Assembly: GCA_902729315.2 (NCBI GenBank)
Contig: LR746277.1
Coordinates: 4,345,001 to 4,409,000, forward strand
Length of the DNA: 64,000 nucleotides
Direction: 5' to 3'
Source of the DNA: Spirodela intermedia
Lineage: Eukaryota > Streptophyta > Magnoliopsida > Alismatales > Araceae
Shown here: positions 10,621 through 23,599 of the stretch, piece after piece
Layout of the letters: each line of letters starts with the position of its first letter
Numbering within the stretch: the first letter of the stretch is position 1
Translations under genes and position numbers: made by a program
Notes under the pieces: model-generated
Told to the model about the DNA's origin: nothing
What the model saw: the letters and a program-made list of their open reading frames with translations, nothing else
Database searches by the model: none

Positions 10621-13600
10621 ATGGCAGAAGAGCCGAGCACGGAGGCTATGGAGCAGACGGGGAGGCAGGAAGACGTGGGAGAAAAACCCCCTTCCCCTCT
10701 TCCGTCTGCATCGCCGCCGCGGAAGAAGCGGGATAACACATCCAGAGCTGCCGCAGTTTCCGCCGCGACCGATCCCACGGCTGTCTCTTCCCCCGTGTCC
10801 GCGAAAGGGGCTGCGGCCAAAACCTCTGCTCTGGAAACCCTAGCCATCCCCATTCCTGTCACGACGAATTCGGGTTTCCTGTCTAACGGTAGTCACGGTG
10901 TCGTGGATTGCCGTTCCTTCTCGCAGCTCCTGGCGGGGGCCATGGCGTCGCCTGTAGGGAATTCGCGCTCCACGCCGATTCTCGCTTTGCCGGTCGATGC
11001 TGTGAGGCTTCCCGTGGTCGCCGTGCCGTGCATTATTGCTCCCGCAGCGTTGCTCGAGTCCCCTGGGTTCGCGGTTGGTGCTTGCTACCTTCCCTTTACC
11101 TATTATTTTATGATGTTGCTATTCATGAATGCTTTATCATGGAAATGTAGTATTTTTTCGAGCTTCGTCAGCGACGCATTTAAATTTTGTCGTTGGCGGA
11201 TTCCTTCGTGTAAATGAGGTTACGTGCACTTGCTCTGTGAAATATGCCTGGAAATTTCTTGTCCTCATTTCTTAGATTATTCTAAACTGCTCTGGTTTTT
11301 CCTCTGGGTTGTTTTGGCCGTGAATCAGACTCTAAAGCTGACCTTCGTTACGTGACTACGTTTGTGTTTTTCCTGTCTTTTGTTTTAATTTTAGCTTCCT
11401 AGGCCTGTTCTATCACCGGATTATGAGACAAGAACATTTGTAAACCTTTTGCACGGTGCAGACTGTTGCCATTGATATCACTTCACGAGGAACTCAGAAT
11501 TTTGATCCATTTTTTTTGGATCTTTCGTTCCTTGAGGATTATCTGCACTAGATTCCTCCTGTGTGGATGGGAAACTCCGCTCCACGGCTCTCTTTGTGAT
11601 TCAAAAGTTCGGAAGGATTTCTCCGTTGGATCCCATAACAGATATAGTCATCAATAATTGTCATCGTTTATGAAGAGGAAACTTTATTTTCCTCCTAGAA
11701 ATGAACTCGAATACCTTGCATTAAGCAGTATATGGAGAATTTTATGTCCTGCTTCAAAGTGGCTACGCACGAAAGTTGGCCTAAAAAACCGGAAACACCT
11801 GACTTCCAAGTTCTATTCTATGTTTCTGGGTGGATATTTTCATGTGTTTTTTCGTAATGGGCTTTGTTCTTGCTGACACATCCCCACGTAGTATTTTATC
11901 ATGAGTTGAGGTCTGTTTTGTGGTATTCTTCCAACTTTTAGCCCAGCCTGCATGACTGCATGTTTCTCAAACGATCTTAAAGGTTGATTACTTTGGATAA
12001 TACCCAAACATAAGCATATAATTAAATATAGTCCACTGTTATTTGACACTAATATCTTAGTTTACATTTTGAGCTCGTTCAGCCATGTATCTGTAGGCAA
12101 TATATGACTTTCAGAATGAGAGCACCAAGTCATTTTCTGGTTGACTTCTACATTACTGCATGCCTCTGTTATAGTTGATGAACATATTTATCTTCCAGGG
12201 TCAGTTTGCAATGACACATCAGGCAGTATTGGCAACTGTCACAGCTCACGCACAGATGCAGCTACAGACTGGTTACACGTCACCGTCCGTGATATCCACG
12301 ATTAGTCCTCTCCCTTTACAGCAGGTGCCACCTTCAGCATCTGAACACGATGGCGTTTCATCAGTGGTTGAGCAGCCGCCTTCCGCCGATCAGAAACTGC
12401 AGACTGATCGGGTTGCTTTGAATACAACGTCAGGTGATGGGTTTAACTGGAGAAAGTATGGCCAGAAACAAGTAAAAAGTGGAGAAAATTCTCGAAGTTA
12501 CTATAAATGTACGCATAGCAACTGTTTCGCGAAGAAGAAGGTTGAACGGTGTCAAGATGGCCATGTGGTAGAAATAGTTTACAGAGGTGGACACAATCAT
12601 GACCCACCTCAGAAGAGTAAATCCCCCAAAGAGAGAGGGCCTCCGTCTAGTGGTCACTCTGGAGATAATGAAACGTTAACGCCTGCAATTTCTGATGCGA
12701 ATGGATCAATACATCTTGCTTCTAAAGTGTCCAGTAGACGTTCATCCAATAGCAATCCAGCACAGAAAACCAAGCATTCGAAGGAGAGAAGGCCTCAATC
12801 CATTGGGTCTTCTGGTGATAATGAGACCATTACTCTTGCAAGTGGGGATATAAATGGATCAGAACCTTCACCATCTAAGTTGGAGGAAAATTCGGGAAGT
12901 GACACATCTGATCGTCAGTTGGCCCACCCAAGTGACCGTGATGGTGATGCTGACATTAAAAATGAAGAAGGCCCTGGTGATGAACCGAGTCCCAAGCGAA
13001 GGCTAGTATACAGCGTTTTTCCTTCATTGGTCTTCAAAATTTTGTATCCTTTGATTTCTCGGATGATATTTTTTATTTTACTTTTTTCAGCAAGACTACG
13101 GAAAGCCCATTGCCTAGTGCAACCCCTCCTTCCAAGACAGTCAAGGAGCAAAGAGTTGTTGTACAGAAAGTTTCAGACGGAGGTATTGTGAGCGATGGCT
13201 ACAGATGGCGCAAGTATGGGCAAAAATTTGTGAAAGGAAATCCTAATCCAAGGTATGTACCTTGCCCATGGGGTTTCACCATGGAAATATAATTGTCTTA
13301 TACCGAAGTTAGTTTTCACCTGATAGATGACCAATCCCAATAAACAGACTGTTCATTGTTTCCCAGTCTGGAACATATCATGCTTCTCAGAGTGTGTTTT
13401 CAACATCCTGCTGTGTTTCTATGATTTTTCTTACATGTTATATCGGGGGTCAATGCTATCTGGCATTATACTAATCTGAAGTACATGTTATATCTGAAGT
13501 CTCCGATCTGTGAAACTGTCGTTTGCGTGGTCCTTGACTCTGCCATTTGCAATTGATGGAAATTCTGTATGTTTTGGCCCATAGCTGAGCCCAGAACTTC

Positions 13601-16600
13601 TTCACGTGTCAGAATGTTAACAAAAGGACGATCTTTGATTAGACGGGAATTGGGCAGTCGTTCTTGGAAGTCCTCATTCACTTATGGAAGATGAGATACT
13701 AAGCTCAGATTTAATGACTTTATTGAGAGGGTAATTTTTCTGCTTGTAGTTTAAAATCTCCTCATCAGTTTTATGTCGCTATGGGGCAATTTGAATCAGC
13801 TCAAGTGGACCTCTAATGTGTGACCTGTGATATGTGATAACTTATACCGAGTTACACTTGAACATCTTTTAGTCATTTGGTCTGTATCAGTGAATGTGCC
13901 ATGATAGAAGCCTTTTGTTCGAAAATGTTCAAGGAATGGCAACAAAGTACGCATGATTCTGATGATACGCTATCAGCAGAAGCTCGCACCACATCAAATA
14001 GCATGGAAGGCGAATTTCATTTCAGAGAGGCTGAGAGCAGATCCGACTTGTATGAGTTGGTCTAAATGGAAATAATCTTGGTTTAGCACATAAATGGCTT
14101 TCTGGAGGATAGAAAACACTGTCTAAGCTGTATTTTCATATGGTTATGCAGCCCCTATACAACAATACTATTAGTATTCACGATGTGGTATGTGTTATTG
14201 ATACATAATTACTCAAGGTGATCACTTGACAGATCGTTGATACGGTAGATTTGTTTTTGAAGGTGATGGAAAATACTTCGACTGATGAAATAGTGGAATA
14301 CATATTGGAAATGGAGGAGAAGGAATCAGTTGTCTCCATCATCATCCAGGACCAAACTAGTCTACAGCAGTTTGCTGTAGCGTGATATCAGAATGGTTAT
14401 CATAAAATATACCACTTCTTAGTTTTCATTTGATTATTAAGCGTTTCATTCAGACTTAGCCGACCGGATGACGTCGTGTTATCCCCACTGGTGTCTTTGA
14501 TTTGCATAGTGCAGTTCTTCTTTGGGCGATCAAGTGGCTTAAAATTTGTGCATTTTTTAATTTCTGTTACATGGAGTCGGGGAATTTGTTCTCTAGTATG
14601 TCTCATTGCATTCTTTCTCGAATTCATAACTTCATACCTCTGTGAAGATGTGATCCCTTACTCTGTTCGAATCTCTAAATGATTGTATTATATCTACCCA
14701 AGGTGAGACACCTTTTGGGAACTTGGTGAGTGAGTCTGAATTCGGACTTGAGGATACTACATCTTCTTAGAAATTCACATTTTTCCTGTTTTATCTGCTC
14801 AAATCGTGGCCACGGTCAGCTTCTTTATGCGACATGAGGCGGATGGGATTGGAAGCAGCTGATCGGATCCTATCCTCTAGCTTCCCAGAAGTAGATGGCC
14901 AAAGGCCAACCCCTCCTGAGTCGCTGCTGACTACTGTTGAATTGTAGCTGGCTGGAGCAGCTGGAAGAAGAATCAACGAAATAAATCTGTCATGTAGCTA
15001 TCTTCGCTGGCTTTGAAGTAATAATACCCCTTTCAAGAAATAATATTTCTTTTAGTATTTTTTAAAAAAATTCAAGCCTTATTCTGGCTCTTCCCACAGA
15101 TTAGCCAATGAAGGCGATCAGATCCCTAGCGGGGTCTCCTAATCCGATCTTATGCTCCATATCGTTGTCAAGTTGCCATTGAATGTCTCTTTCCTTACCT
15201 TCTCGTCCATTACAGTTCTGAACCTCCCTGAATCACCATGTTCGTCTTCTCTCGTTTAGTTTTTAAAGCTTCAATTCATATAATCTGTCATATGTAAAGT
15301 TTTCACGAACATCTGTCAGAATGATCCCCAGACGATCATTCTGTGGCAAAATCCTCACATTTCTGCGGCACTATTCTGCTATCTCCTTCCTCATAAGATA
15401 TGGGGGAACCTATGTGAACGAACCCGGTTTAAGTGTGTCTGTGATCTAGCCGATGATGCCACATATTCACTAGCATAGCTCTTGCCTCAAATATCACATG
15501 CATGTTCCTCAGCTTCCCTTCAGCCACTCGTAATCCTCCCACGCTCACTGGCTGTGTTCTTTACAGTTGTTTGTCCCATTTCCAGCTGCTAGTTCAGATA
15601 TCAACAGCTAGAGATGTAGGCTGTCATCCACCATCTTCTTGATCTTGGTGATCTGATATCTTTATACAAGAACATGATAAAATAGCTTCCTGTCATATTC
15701 ATCCTTACTTCTTCCATTCTTTGTACCCCTTGGGATCGCTCCTATGCCAAAATTGACAGGTCATGAAGGACATTGACAGCACATAGAATCATACAAGATC
15801 TCTCTATTATCATAATTGTTTTTGAATCATTACTTCTCTCCTACTTTTTCCTTTTTCATGTTTTCCTTAGGCAGTATGAGATGTTTTTCCCATGTCATCT
15901 CTGAAGTGTTGCAGTAATAAATTCAGTAATAGAGATGTGAACTTTCATTAACTGTGTGTTATTTCGGTATGAAGAGTACTAATGGAGATGAAACGTAGTA
16001 TATTCCTCGTATATTTACCTTGACACGCCCTATATTTTTCTATTGACTAATCTATGTCGAAACTTAAAATCTTCCGCAGAGAATTCTGTTAAATTCATCA
16101 TGATTGGGTTCTCAGACGTGAGACTAGTGCTGATTGCGCTAATAAGGGTCAAGGCCCTTACTATTAAGTATTGAACAGTGTAATAAGACCAGACACAACG
16201 ACAGTTGAGAGGGATTGGAGATATTTTGCATACTGTTGATTTGTGGTTGACTTTTATGGGATTGATGCGATTATTTTATTTTATTTTAATCCACATTTTC
16301 CAATGATCTACATCTGCACAGTTATATTGTAGATTATCTGTGGGAGCTTCTGTTTTCTAAACCAGAAACAACGGTATATCCAATTATAGCCCCCCCTCTG
16401 GGATGTAAAATATCTCTTCACGAGATATTTAAGCATATGCTCGTAAACATTTGATTGAAAGATCATTTAATTAGGATCAGGGCCTTGAAAACTGACCGAG
16501 AGGTGTTCTGTTCTTTCATCAACTTCAGAAAGGCGGGCCATGCCGAAGAAGATCATGGATGCATACACTTAGCTTCTAGGTATTAATCTCATTGTAGTAT

Positions 16601-17919
16601 GGTATGATATTGCTAACTAAACGTTTTATAATTCATTTGTTGAAGAACTTGTCCTTTGGTTAGAAGACAATAGCCACCCATCATATCATTTAATGAAACT
16701 GAAGATTAGAAGATTATGGGATGTATCTTATACCAGTTACATTGTTCTCATCCCATCGGGTATAACAACTTTCTGCTAAATCTCACTTTCTTCACTTTGC
16801 CAAATCTTATGCTCCTAACAAGATTCAGATGACATCTATCATTTGGATTGCTTCATTTTTATTAATGCCGCGGCTTATGCACAGTATTTTCTCCTAAATG
16901 TTTTTTTACCAAACGTTAAGGGAGGGTAGGATTTTCCTCATACAATCTCTTTGTATTTTTATTATCTCTCTCTTTCTGTCCTTTGGTGGTTGTATGCCTC
17001 AGCAGAGGTGTGCTTCCCAATTTTTCTTATCCTCTCTCATTCTAAATATGATGCCAAAACGATTAACGATTTATTCTCTCCCTTTTCATCTGCTGTCAGT
17101 TGACTTCTTTTTTTGGAAGTGTTCTTCAACCGCCGCTATTTCATCCATCGTCAATATCATAATAGCCTCCCCCTAGGCGTAGGTTGGAGTCTTGTGTGGG
17201 GGTTGACCGACAAGAGCCTCCTCCTCTTGCTTGTGCTCTGCCTCTTGGGGGCTCTCTGTGATCTCTTTGACCTTCTTTTGGTTGACAAACAGATAGTAGA
17301 TTCTATATGCAACATTTTTTGCTGCTCGGGTTGACCCTTTATGCTATGGTTTCATCATGGTACAGCGGGTTGGGGTTGACTACTTCTCGCTCGTCAATAA
17401 GTTATCCTCTATTCGAGCTTTGCTGCCATCTGCCCTAATGTTCCTTCCCCTTTGGTCTGTACATCCAGGAGCTACTACAGATGTACGCAGATAGGCTGCC
17501 CTGTTCGGAAGCATGTAGAGAAGGACTCCGTTGACCCGAAAGCGTTCATAATCACGTACGAAGGAGAGCACAACCACGACCGGCCGCCACCAAAACACGA
17601 CGGCGACCCCCCGGTCCTGCTCATCGCCGCTGCCGCCGCCGCCGCCGCCGCCGCCTCTGGGAGCGCCGGTGGGCAGCCACCGGCCAGTCCTCCGGCGGAC
17701 GAGGGGCCCAAAGTCGAATCCCGGCCAGACGTGGATTCGAAGGCATCGGAGCACGGCGCAGACCAGGCCCTGGAATCAGCGCAAACCCTTCTGAGCATGG
17801 GGCTCAAACCCGCCGCCGCTGCCGCCGCGGAAGAGGCGGCCGACGGGAAGGGCTCCGACGCCATGCAACGGCCGCTGTTTGACAAGAATCGCCCGCCGGT
17901 CCCCGTCCAGAATTCCTGA
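10621..17919 (+). CDS. Group I WRKY transcription factor (two WRKY domains)
   Basis: This is a nuclear DNA-binding factor expected to bind W-boxes (TTGACY). Four exons fit in phase: 10621-11073, 12199-13005, 13095-13252 and 17469-17919, giving about 622 aa. The N-terminal domain (about residues 229-290) has [10 protein letters not shown] and a C-X4-C-X22-H-X-H zinc finger. The C-terminal domain (about 450-515) has [10 protein letters not shown] and C-X4-C-X23-H-X-H. The intron after NPNPR splits the second domain at the position conserved in WRKY genes. A basic PSPKRR patch may be a nuclear signal. A run of alanines encoded by GCC repeats (17625-17660) follows the second domain, and the C terminus is disordered. 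The exon 1 donor (GCG|GTTGGT) is weak, and exon 3 uses AG at 13094, four bases after a competing CAG. It resembles the WRKY1/WRKY32 type, but the exact orthologue is not certain. Confidence 0.9.
13253..17468. other. Long third intron of the WRKY gene
   Basis: This 4.2-kb AT-rich intron splits the C-terminal WRKY domain. I found no convincing coding segment: the short open frames (for example near 13877-14065 and 16898-17176) lack recognisable motifs. Its last 370 bp are rich in W-boxes, annotated separately. No transposon termini were recognised. Confidence 0.7.
17100..17381 (+). promoter_or_regulatory. Intronic W-box cluster in the WRKY gene
   Basis: TTGACY occurs at 17100 (T), 17203 (C), 17267 (C), 17331 (C) and 17376 (T), and TTGACA at 17282. 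All six lie on the plus strand within 282 bp and end about 90 bp before the last exon. WRKY genes are often auto- or cross-regulated through W-boxes (established for parsley and Arabidopsis WRKY genes); such a role here is inferred. Confidence 0.5.
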
Positions 17920-18662
17920 ACGAACTCTATTGAATTTTGCCGTACGCTTTCAGTCGCCTCCCTCTGTATCATACTCTTTTTAAGCAGCCGAGCTTCTTGT
18001 TTACATATTTGTATTTGTATAGCCCCCCTTAGTTTTACGCCAATGTAAGATCGGGAACCTCTTTTATGGAAGAACGCCTGTGTGGGTCTTGTCAATCGTT
18101 TCCGCTGCTCTGCGAGATCCTCCCAGGCGGCGGCGGCGGCGGCTCCGCCACCAGGATCGTCTTCTTCAGCTCCGGCGAGGCGACAATAATTGGCCCCGCT
18201 TCTGGGCATACACGTGGTAGAATATGGGGTGGTTCTTTTTTCTCCCGTGAAGGCGACTACGAACCTCCTCAGGCCTCGTAACGGAGGAGCTTGGAGGCAT
18301 CGTCGGCGACAGGAAGGCGGCTGTCGCAGCCGGCAGTCCCTGTCGGCCGTGTTAACCGACAGAAAAAAGATGGGTCCTTTTTCGAGATGGGAGGAGAGAT
18401 CTTGATCGAAAGGGACGTAGAGAAGCCGAGTGAGGGGCCCAAGGAGACGGACCGGCGACGCTGCTACAGTGGGTCGACAGTACATTCATAATTACCTCAG
18501 AAGCTCTTTACATGAATTAATTTTTTTTTTGATCCGCCCCATCCGAGGGTGGCGCAAGAACGTCTCCACCCACTCCATTTTTTGGAGGAAATCCGATCTA
18601 CAACAGCACGGGGAAGGAACAGATAAAATGCAAAGGCTCACTGGAGGAGCTCTCTCGGGCTA
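17920..18662. other. Spacer between convergent WRKY and glycosylase genes
   Basis: This stretch carries the 3' UTRs of two converging genes. A long minus-strand open frame (17475-18485) overlaps the WRKY last exon. It is best explained as a GC-rich shadow, since it shows no known motif and the sense frame is conserved. A short (GGC)n run lies at 18128-18144. Confidence 0.6.
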
Positions 18663-21600
18663 CTACGGCGACTCATCGGCGGCGACGGTGGGCTTCTCTT
18701 CTTCTGCCTCGGGGGAGGGGTTCCTCTCGGTGGCGGCGGCGGCGGCGCAGCAGTCGTGGAATCTGTGGCAGGCGATGAGGTGGTCATTGGTGATGCCGGC
18801 GGCCTGCATGAAGGAGTAGACGACGGTGGGGCCCACGCAGCGGAAGCCCCTCCGGACCATGTCCTTGCTCACGGCCTCCGCCTTCGGGGTCTTCACCGGG
18901 ACCTGCCGCGGGTAGCGGAATCTGCTGACGATGGGCTTGTGGTTCACGAAGCCCCAGCAGTATCTGTCGAACGACCCCAACTCCTCTGTGATCTGCCGCA
19001 GCCAATCCAAAAAAAAAACAAAAAACATAAAACAAGGAAAGATGAGCTCTCTGACACCTCAAAAGTCAACGCACCACATGAACGAACAGTCATCATTCTG
19101 TCCAGTGATCGCATCTTCTCCATGGATAATCTCCCGCCAACTTGGTATGATTTATAGCTTCACCATTGTTTGGGATTTGCTGGGTGATTCTATTGACACC
19201 ACAAAAGTCAACGCGCCACAGAGAGGATATTAGATGGCCGACCTTAAGTATCTGGCGCGCGTTCTCAACGGTTGCGCGGAGCTTGGCCTCAGAGAGCATC
19301 GCGCTGGCCGGGCTTCCCGGTGCTGTCAGCTTCTTCTCACTCATTTTAGAGACTGCAACAGGGTCAAAGTCTGCGAAGAGTTCCCTGAAAGAGGGCCGAT
19401 TCAGAAGATCTTACTAGATATATACTGACCAGGATACGCCACCATATCTGCATCGGGTGGGCAAAGTTACCTAAATATGTGCCTCTTGCTGAGGATTGCA
19501 GGCCATGTGAGCTCACCCAGTGCACTGGATAATATAAGCAGCTCGAACAGTTTTCTGGAAAGTCAAAATAATCAGGCACTGTGAGACAGCAATCATCCCA
19601 GGAAAGGCTCAATGTGCAAGGTTCAATGATCGCATACTTGTCGTCGTGGACAGGGACTCCCCATTCCTCATCATGGAAGGCGACATACAATGGATCTGTT
19701 GATGAAGAGTAGTTGATGTTAGTGAAACAAGAGGAGCCACTAAAGCGTTGCCTTTCTAGAGGAGAGAGATCGAGACAGAGCTTGAACTCGGGGGATATTT
19801 CAAGTCAAAGGTCAAAGGTCAGAGGTCCATGAAAAACTTGGGGATATTTCAAGTCGGGCATTGTGGACAATAGACTTTAGGACTTAAAGAATGGTTATGT
19901 ATGATGATGTTCTCTTTTATAAAAGAAAAGAAAAGAAAAGAAAAACTCCCTCACTTTCTACTGTTCATAATCTTCTAATTCTATCCACTGCAATGGAGAA
20001 AGAAGAAGAAATAAGCTAGCAATGATTGGTTTGAGGAGAGTAGTAGTCTGGAAGAAATTGGTGCAACCAATGCACAAACCGAAACCAGACGGTAGATCCT
20101 GCTTAGGGCAAGAACCTGAACATCACTGTGGAGGCTCAAAATCAGCTCATGCTCAATTCAAAAACCAGTAAAATCGTGGCAAAAAGCATCACTACTTGAT
20201 ATTCCCATAAGAACAATCCTACCAACACTGAAAATACAACGGCAATCAGTAATAGCCAACGAAGCAGGAAAATGCCCAAAGGGTATGGCAAGCAGGACAT
20301 GGAAGAATAAATGCACAGCCTCACGGATTAACCCAGCTTTTTCTAAGTTTGGAAAAATTTACCACATATGTTATGTTTTATTGATCCATTTTCTTCACTC
20401 TCAAAAGTGCATTAGTCACCACAGGTTGTCGCCATGGTCAATTTCTTGGTCAAACAGTGGCTTTGGTCCTAATGATTTCCTTCCAACCACAATTTCTTTT
20501 CCCCATTTAAGAGGCATTAGTCATGGTTGTACAGCTTGAGTTTGAAACTTTCAAGTTGACTTTCTTTCCATGCCGTTGAGCAGAAAGACCTAGTCAATGG
20601 CGGATATGATGTATCGTGGGTCATGTAACTGAATACCCCGATGGATTACCAACGTCTAAAAAGTAATAATCACCGAAGCAGACACTTCAAAACCAAATAA
20701 ATTCATTTTTCAAGGGATTCATCCATCAAAAACCAGGAGAAGTTCGTATCTGCTTTCATCCGAGAGTGTGGATGGATGAATCGGACAGGAAAAAAACTGG
20801 CCTGTTTGAAAAATCAGAACATGATAAACTACGAATCTGGAATACGATTTCACTTCAAACACTGTTGCTAACAAAAAAATAACTCATCCAAAAAGTTCAA
20901 TTCCATCAATTGAAGCAGAACGAAAAAAAATCAGGCATCCAGAAACTGAATAGACAGTATAACTCAATAGTCAAAAGGGATCTACAGTAACTTTCCCCAA
21001 TCTTTCACCTGATGACGAAAATCACAGTTCTAACTGTCAGGACAAAGGATGCACTGTTCTGGTGGTTCCGGGACAAATGAGTAAATGATTGGAATTGTAC
21101 CACTGGTAATATCTATATTGCAATTTATGCTGAACTGAGAGCGTTCAACAATGGAAAATTCCAGCAATCATCATAAAAGAAAGAAAATATGAAAAGGGCT
21201 TACCAACGTTGGGAGTCACCCAAGAGCAGGTCTTTTTGCCCTGAAGATTTCCTTGGGGGGACGCAGGATCGCCGTCAGACGCCGCCTTCTCCACCTTCGG
21301 TGAATTCCTCTCTAGCCTGGGTAGCACATGCTTTCGATGCCTCGTCAGCCTCGAGGCTCCGATTCTTCCGGTGGACGCCCGGCTGCGGAACGAGTCCGTG
21401 GAACAATCCGACGAAAAAGAAGCATTAAGTGACAAGTTGGAATGCAATAGCAGCTCCTGTCTCCTTAATATGGAAGGGGCGCTCGGAGAAGGCGACAAGG
21501 GAGGTGAATCGTTAGCAGAACTTGGGGGCTTCCTTCCATCTGGTGATGTCACAGTGGCTTTCTCCACCTTCCTCAGAGGCTTCGACGCTGGCTTCCCTAA

Positions 21601-21714
21601 GGTGGATATCGACCTAGCTTTGTTCCCGGCGGGACCGAGAACCGGCCTCACCTCAGACTCTCCCAGGTTCATCGAACGAACCGTCGGTGCTCCCGACATT
21701 GGAAGGTCCTCCAA
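18663..21714 (-). CDS. DNA-3-methyladenine glycosylase I (Tag family)
   Basis: This base-excision repair enzyme removes 3-methyladenine. Five exons on the minus strand fit in phase: 21714-21204, 19695-19638, 19554-19471, 19384-19243 and 18992-18663, about 374 aa. Exon 1 gives a Ser/Pro-rich N-terminal extension typical of plant members, ending CSWVTPNV. The catalytic domain reads DPLYVAFHDEEWGVPVHDD, then KKLFELLILSSALGELTWP, SEKKLTAPGSPAS, FDRYCWGFVNHKPIVSRFRY and PTVVYSFMQAAGITNDHL. His and Cys of the C-terminal zinc site (NDHLIACHRFHDC) and the N-terminal Cys are present. At the position of the catalytic Glu of the E. coli enzyme (LEGQQAGLSW) there is Ser (LILSSALGELTW), which I recall as usual in plant homologues. 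Intron 1 is 1.5 kb. The poly-Ala/Glu-rich C terminus is not part of the core fold. Confidence 0.92.
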
Positions 21715-22307
21715 ACTCGGATCTCAACCAGCTTCTGCACTTCTCTCTTCCCAAGGCTAGAATACAAGGAGAGCTCACCGACCGTCGAATGCCAGTACTC
21801 CGGGAGATTGGCGAGACTGTCCCCAACTCTCGACTGGAACCAAAGCCGAATCGAGGACCGAAAACCTAACTTACGACCTCCCAACTAGTCTTCGTCCCAA
21901 TCCACCTTCCGGCGCAGGCAGCAACTCACGGCACAAATTCAGCAGCACCAGATTCAAACTATAGCTAGGGTTCACAAAGGGACCATTCCCGACATAAAAG
22001 CCCAGCCAGAGCAGAGCAGCGGCCGAGCTCAACTTTTCGCAAATCCGGCCGACAACTTCTCCCGCCGGCCCCCCGACGTACACGACCGTCCCGCTCCAGA
22101 CAGTCTCCAGGATCTCGCAGAAACCATCCAGCCACCGGCTGCGCGAGGACGCTTCGACGCCCCGGGAGCGGACGACCCCTCTCGATCCGACTGCAAACAC
22201 TGAGCGAACAAGACGAACCACAGGAAGCGAACTGCAGCACTGCGGCAAGCTTTATAAGAGAAGAACGGCGTGCAGAGAGGAGGGCCATAGACAAAAACAC
22301 GAATCAC

Positions 22308-22342
<35 letters not shown>

Positions 22343-23440
22343 GATGACGACGACCGGGAGACGCCGGTGAGAGAGCAGGTACGCGACCGGCAGAGTCCGG
22401 TGGGTAGTCCCACCAGTTCAGAAAACATTATCTCCGTATTTTCTTCATACTTCCCAAACTACCCCGACACGTTCGCAGCTTGCCGTCGCTCTGGGCGCTT
22501 AAAACGGCCTTTTCCCCCAAGTCCCCTCCCCACGCCGTCGTTTTGATTTCGGTTTCTTTCCCGCCTGTGGGCCGGCTCGAGAGCGGCTTCCGGCCCGACA
22601 AGCAGATAATCCGCCTGCGCCCAGGCGGATGACACCTGTCTATCTCTTCCCCCTTCTGGAAAGTGGCGGCGCCACCAGCAACCGTATGTCCGGGATTGGA
22701 ACGTCCGAGCTGACCCGCCATCGCCTCGGACGGCGACGTCTCCGCCGGGATTAATCTAAAACGGGGCGGCGGCGTCGACGTGTTCGGCGGGCGGAGGAGC
22801 CGCCTCCTAGTTTAATGGTAACAACCCCGCCGACTCCCCCCCGCCGCGGATCGACCGGCGACGCTGAATTTTTATTTGCCGCGGCAGTTGAAAATAAGAG
22901 ACTGCCTGATGGCCGCTGCTCACCGGACAGTTTCGTTCATACGATGAGAAGGAAGCATAGCAAGCTCTCTCACTTTCTCTCTCGGGGACTTTTTTACATC
23001 TCTTGATATTGACCTGGAGTTTGACTATTAACGGTCAAATGGGCGGCAGCCGGCGTCTCGCCGGAGCTGCCCGAACGTCGCCGTCGCCGAGATCTCGACC
23101 AGCCGGCACCGACGCCGTGCAGGTTCGGACTGCGCCCGTGAAGGCAGCAATAAATGCAGCGCTGGGGGGCGGCGAGGTAAATCCTTTTTACCGTCATTCG
23201 GGCTTTCACTCTGGCTGTGGATGCGCCCGGCGGCGGCGGTCCCTACCAGCTGAAGCAGCTCGCTCACGGGCGACTTCACCGTTGATGATTTGAAATGGGT
23301 CATACCCAAACCTAGAGGACTCCGTTCTGTATGTATTGCCTGATGAAGGCTAAGAAATTTACCACAGTTGGCTTGAGCATTGAAGTCAAAGCCCTCGCCT
23401 AGTTTAAGTGGGAACTCACCCTTTAGAATCCTTCAAAGAT
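21715..23440. other. Glycosylase promoter/5' UTR and spacer
   Basis: This stretch carries the leader and promoter of the minus-strand glycosylase gene. A (GA)n tract at 22311-22338 lies about 600 bp before the start codon. GC-rich sequence continues to about 23290, where composition switches sharply to AT-rich retrotransposon DNA. Open frames on either strand in 22428-23309 show no recognisable domain, so no gene is called. Confidence 0.6.
22311..22338. repeat. (GA)n microsatellite upstream of the glycosylase gene
   Basis: This is a pure GA tract of about 28 bp in the probable promoter or leader of the minus-strand glycosylase gene, where it reads as (CT)n in the transcript sense. Confidence 0.95.
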
Positions 23441-23599
23441 TGGGAGAGTTTGAGGCATCAACTAGACAAGTTCATGGCAATGGTTATAAATATACTCTCT
23501 AAACAAGTCTTGAGAAATATCTTCCTCACAAGTTTGCGAAAAGACATTTGAAGGGAGATATGTCTCCTCAAACATGGTTTGATTGAACGATATCATATG

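Noticed and set aside
17475-18485. 336-aa minus-strand open frame over the WRKY last exon
   Set aside because: It overlaps conserved sense coding DNA with alanine-codon repeats; no motif and no splice support.
19803-19828. AGGTCA direct repeats spaced by one base, like an animal nuclear receptor DR1 site
   Set aside because: Plants lack nuclear receptors, and the run is short and lies in an intron; probably a small tandem repeat of W-box-like sequence.
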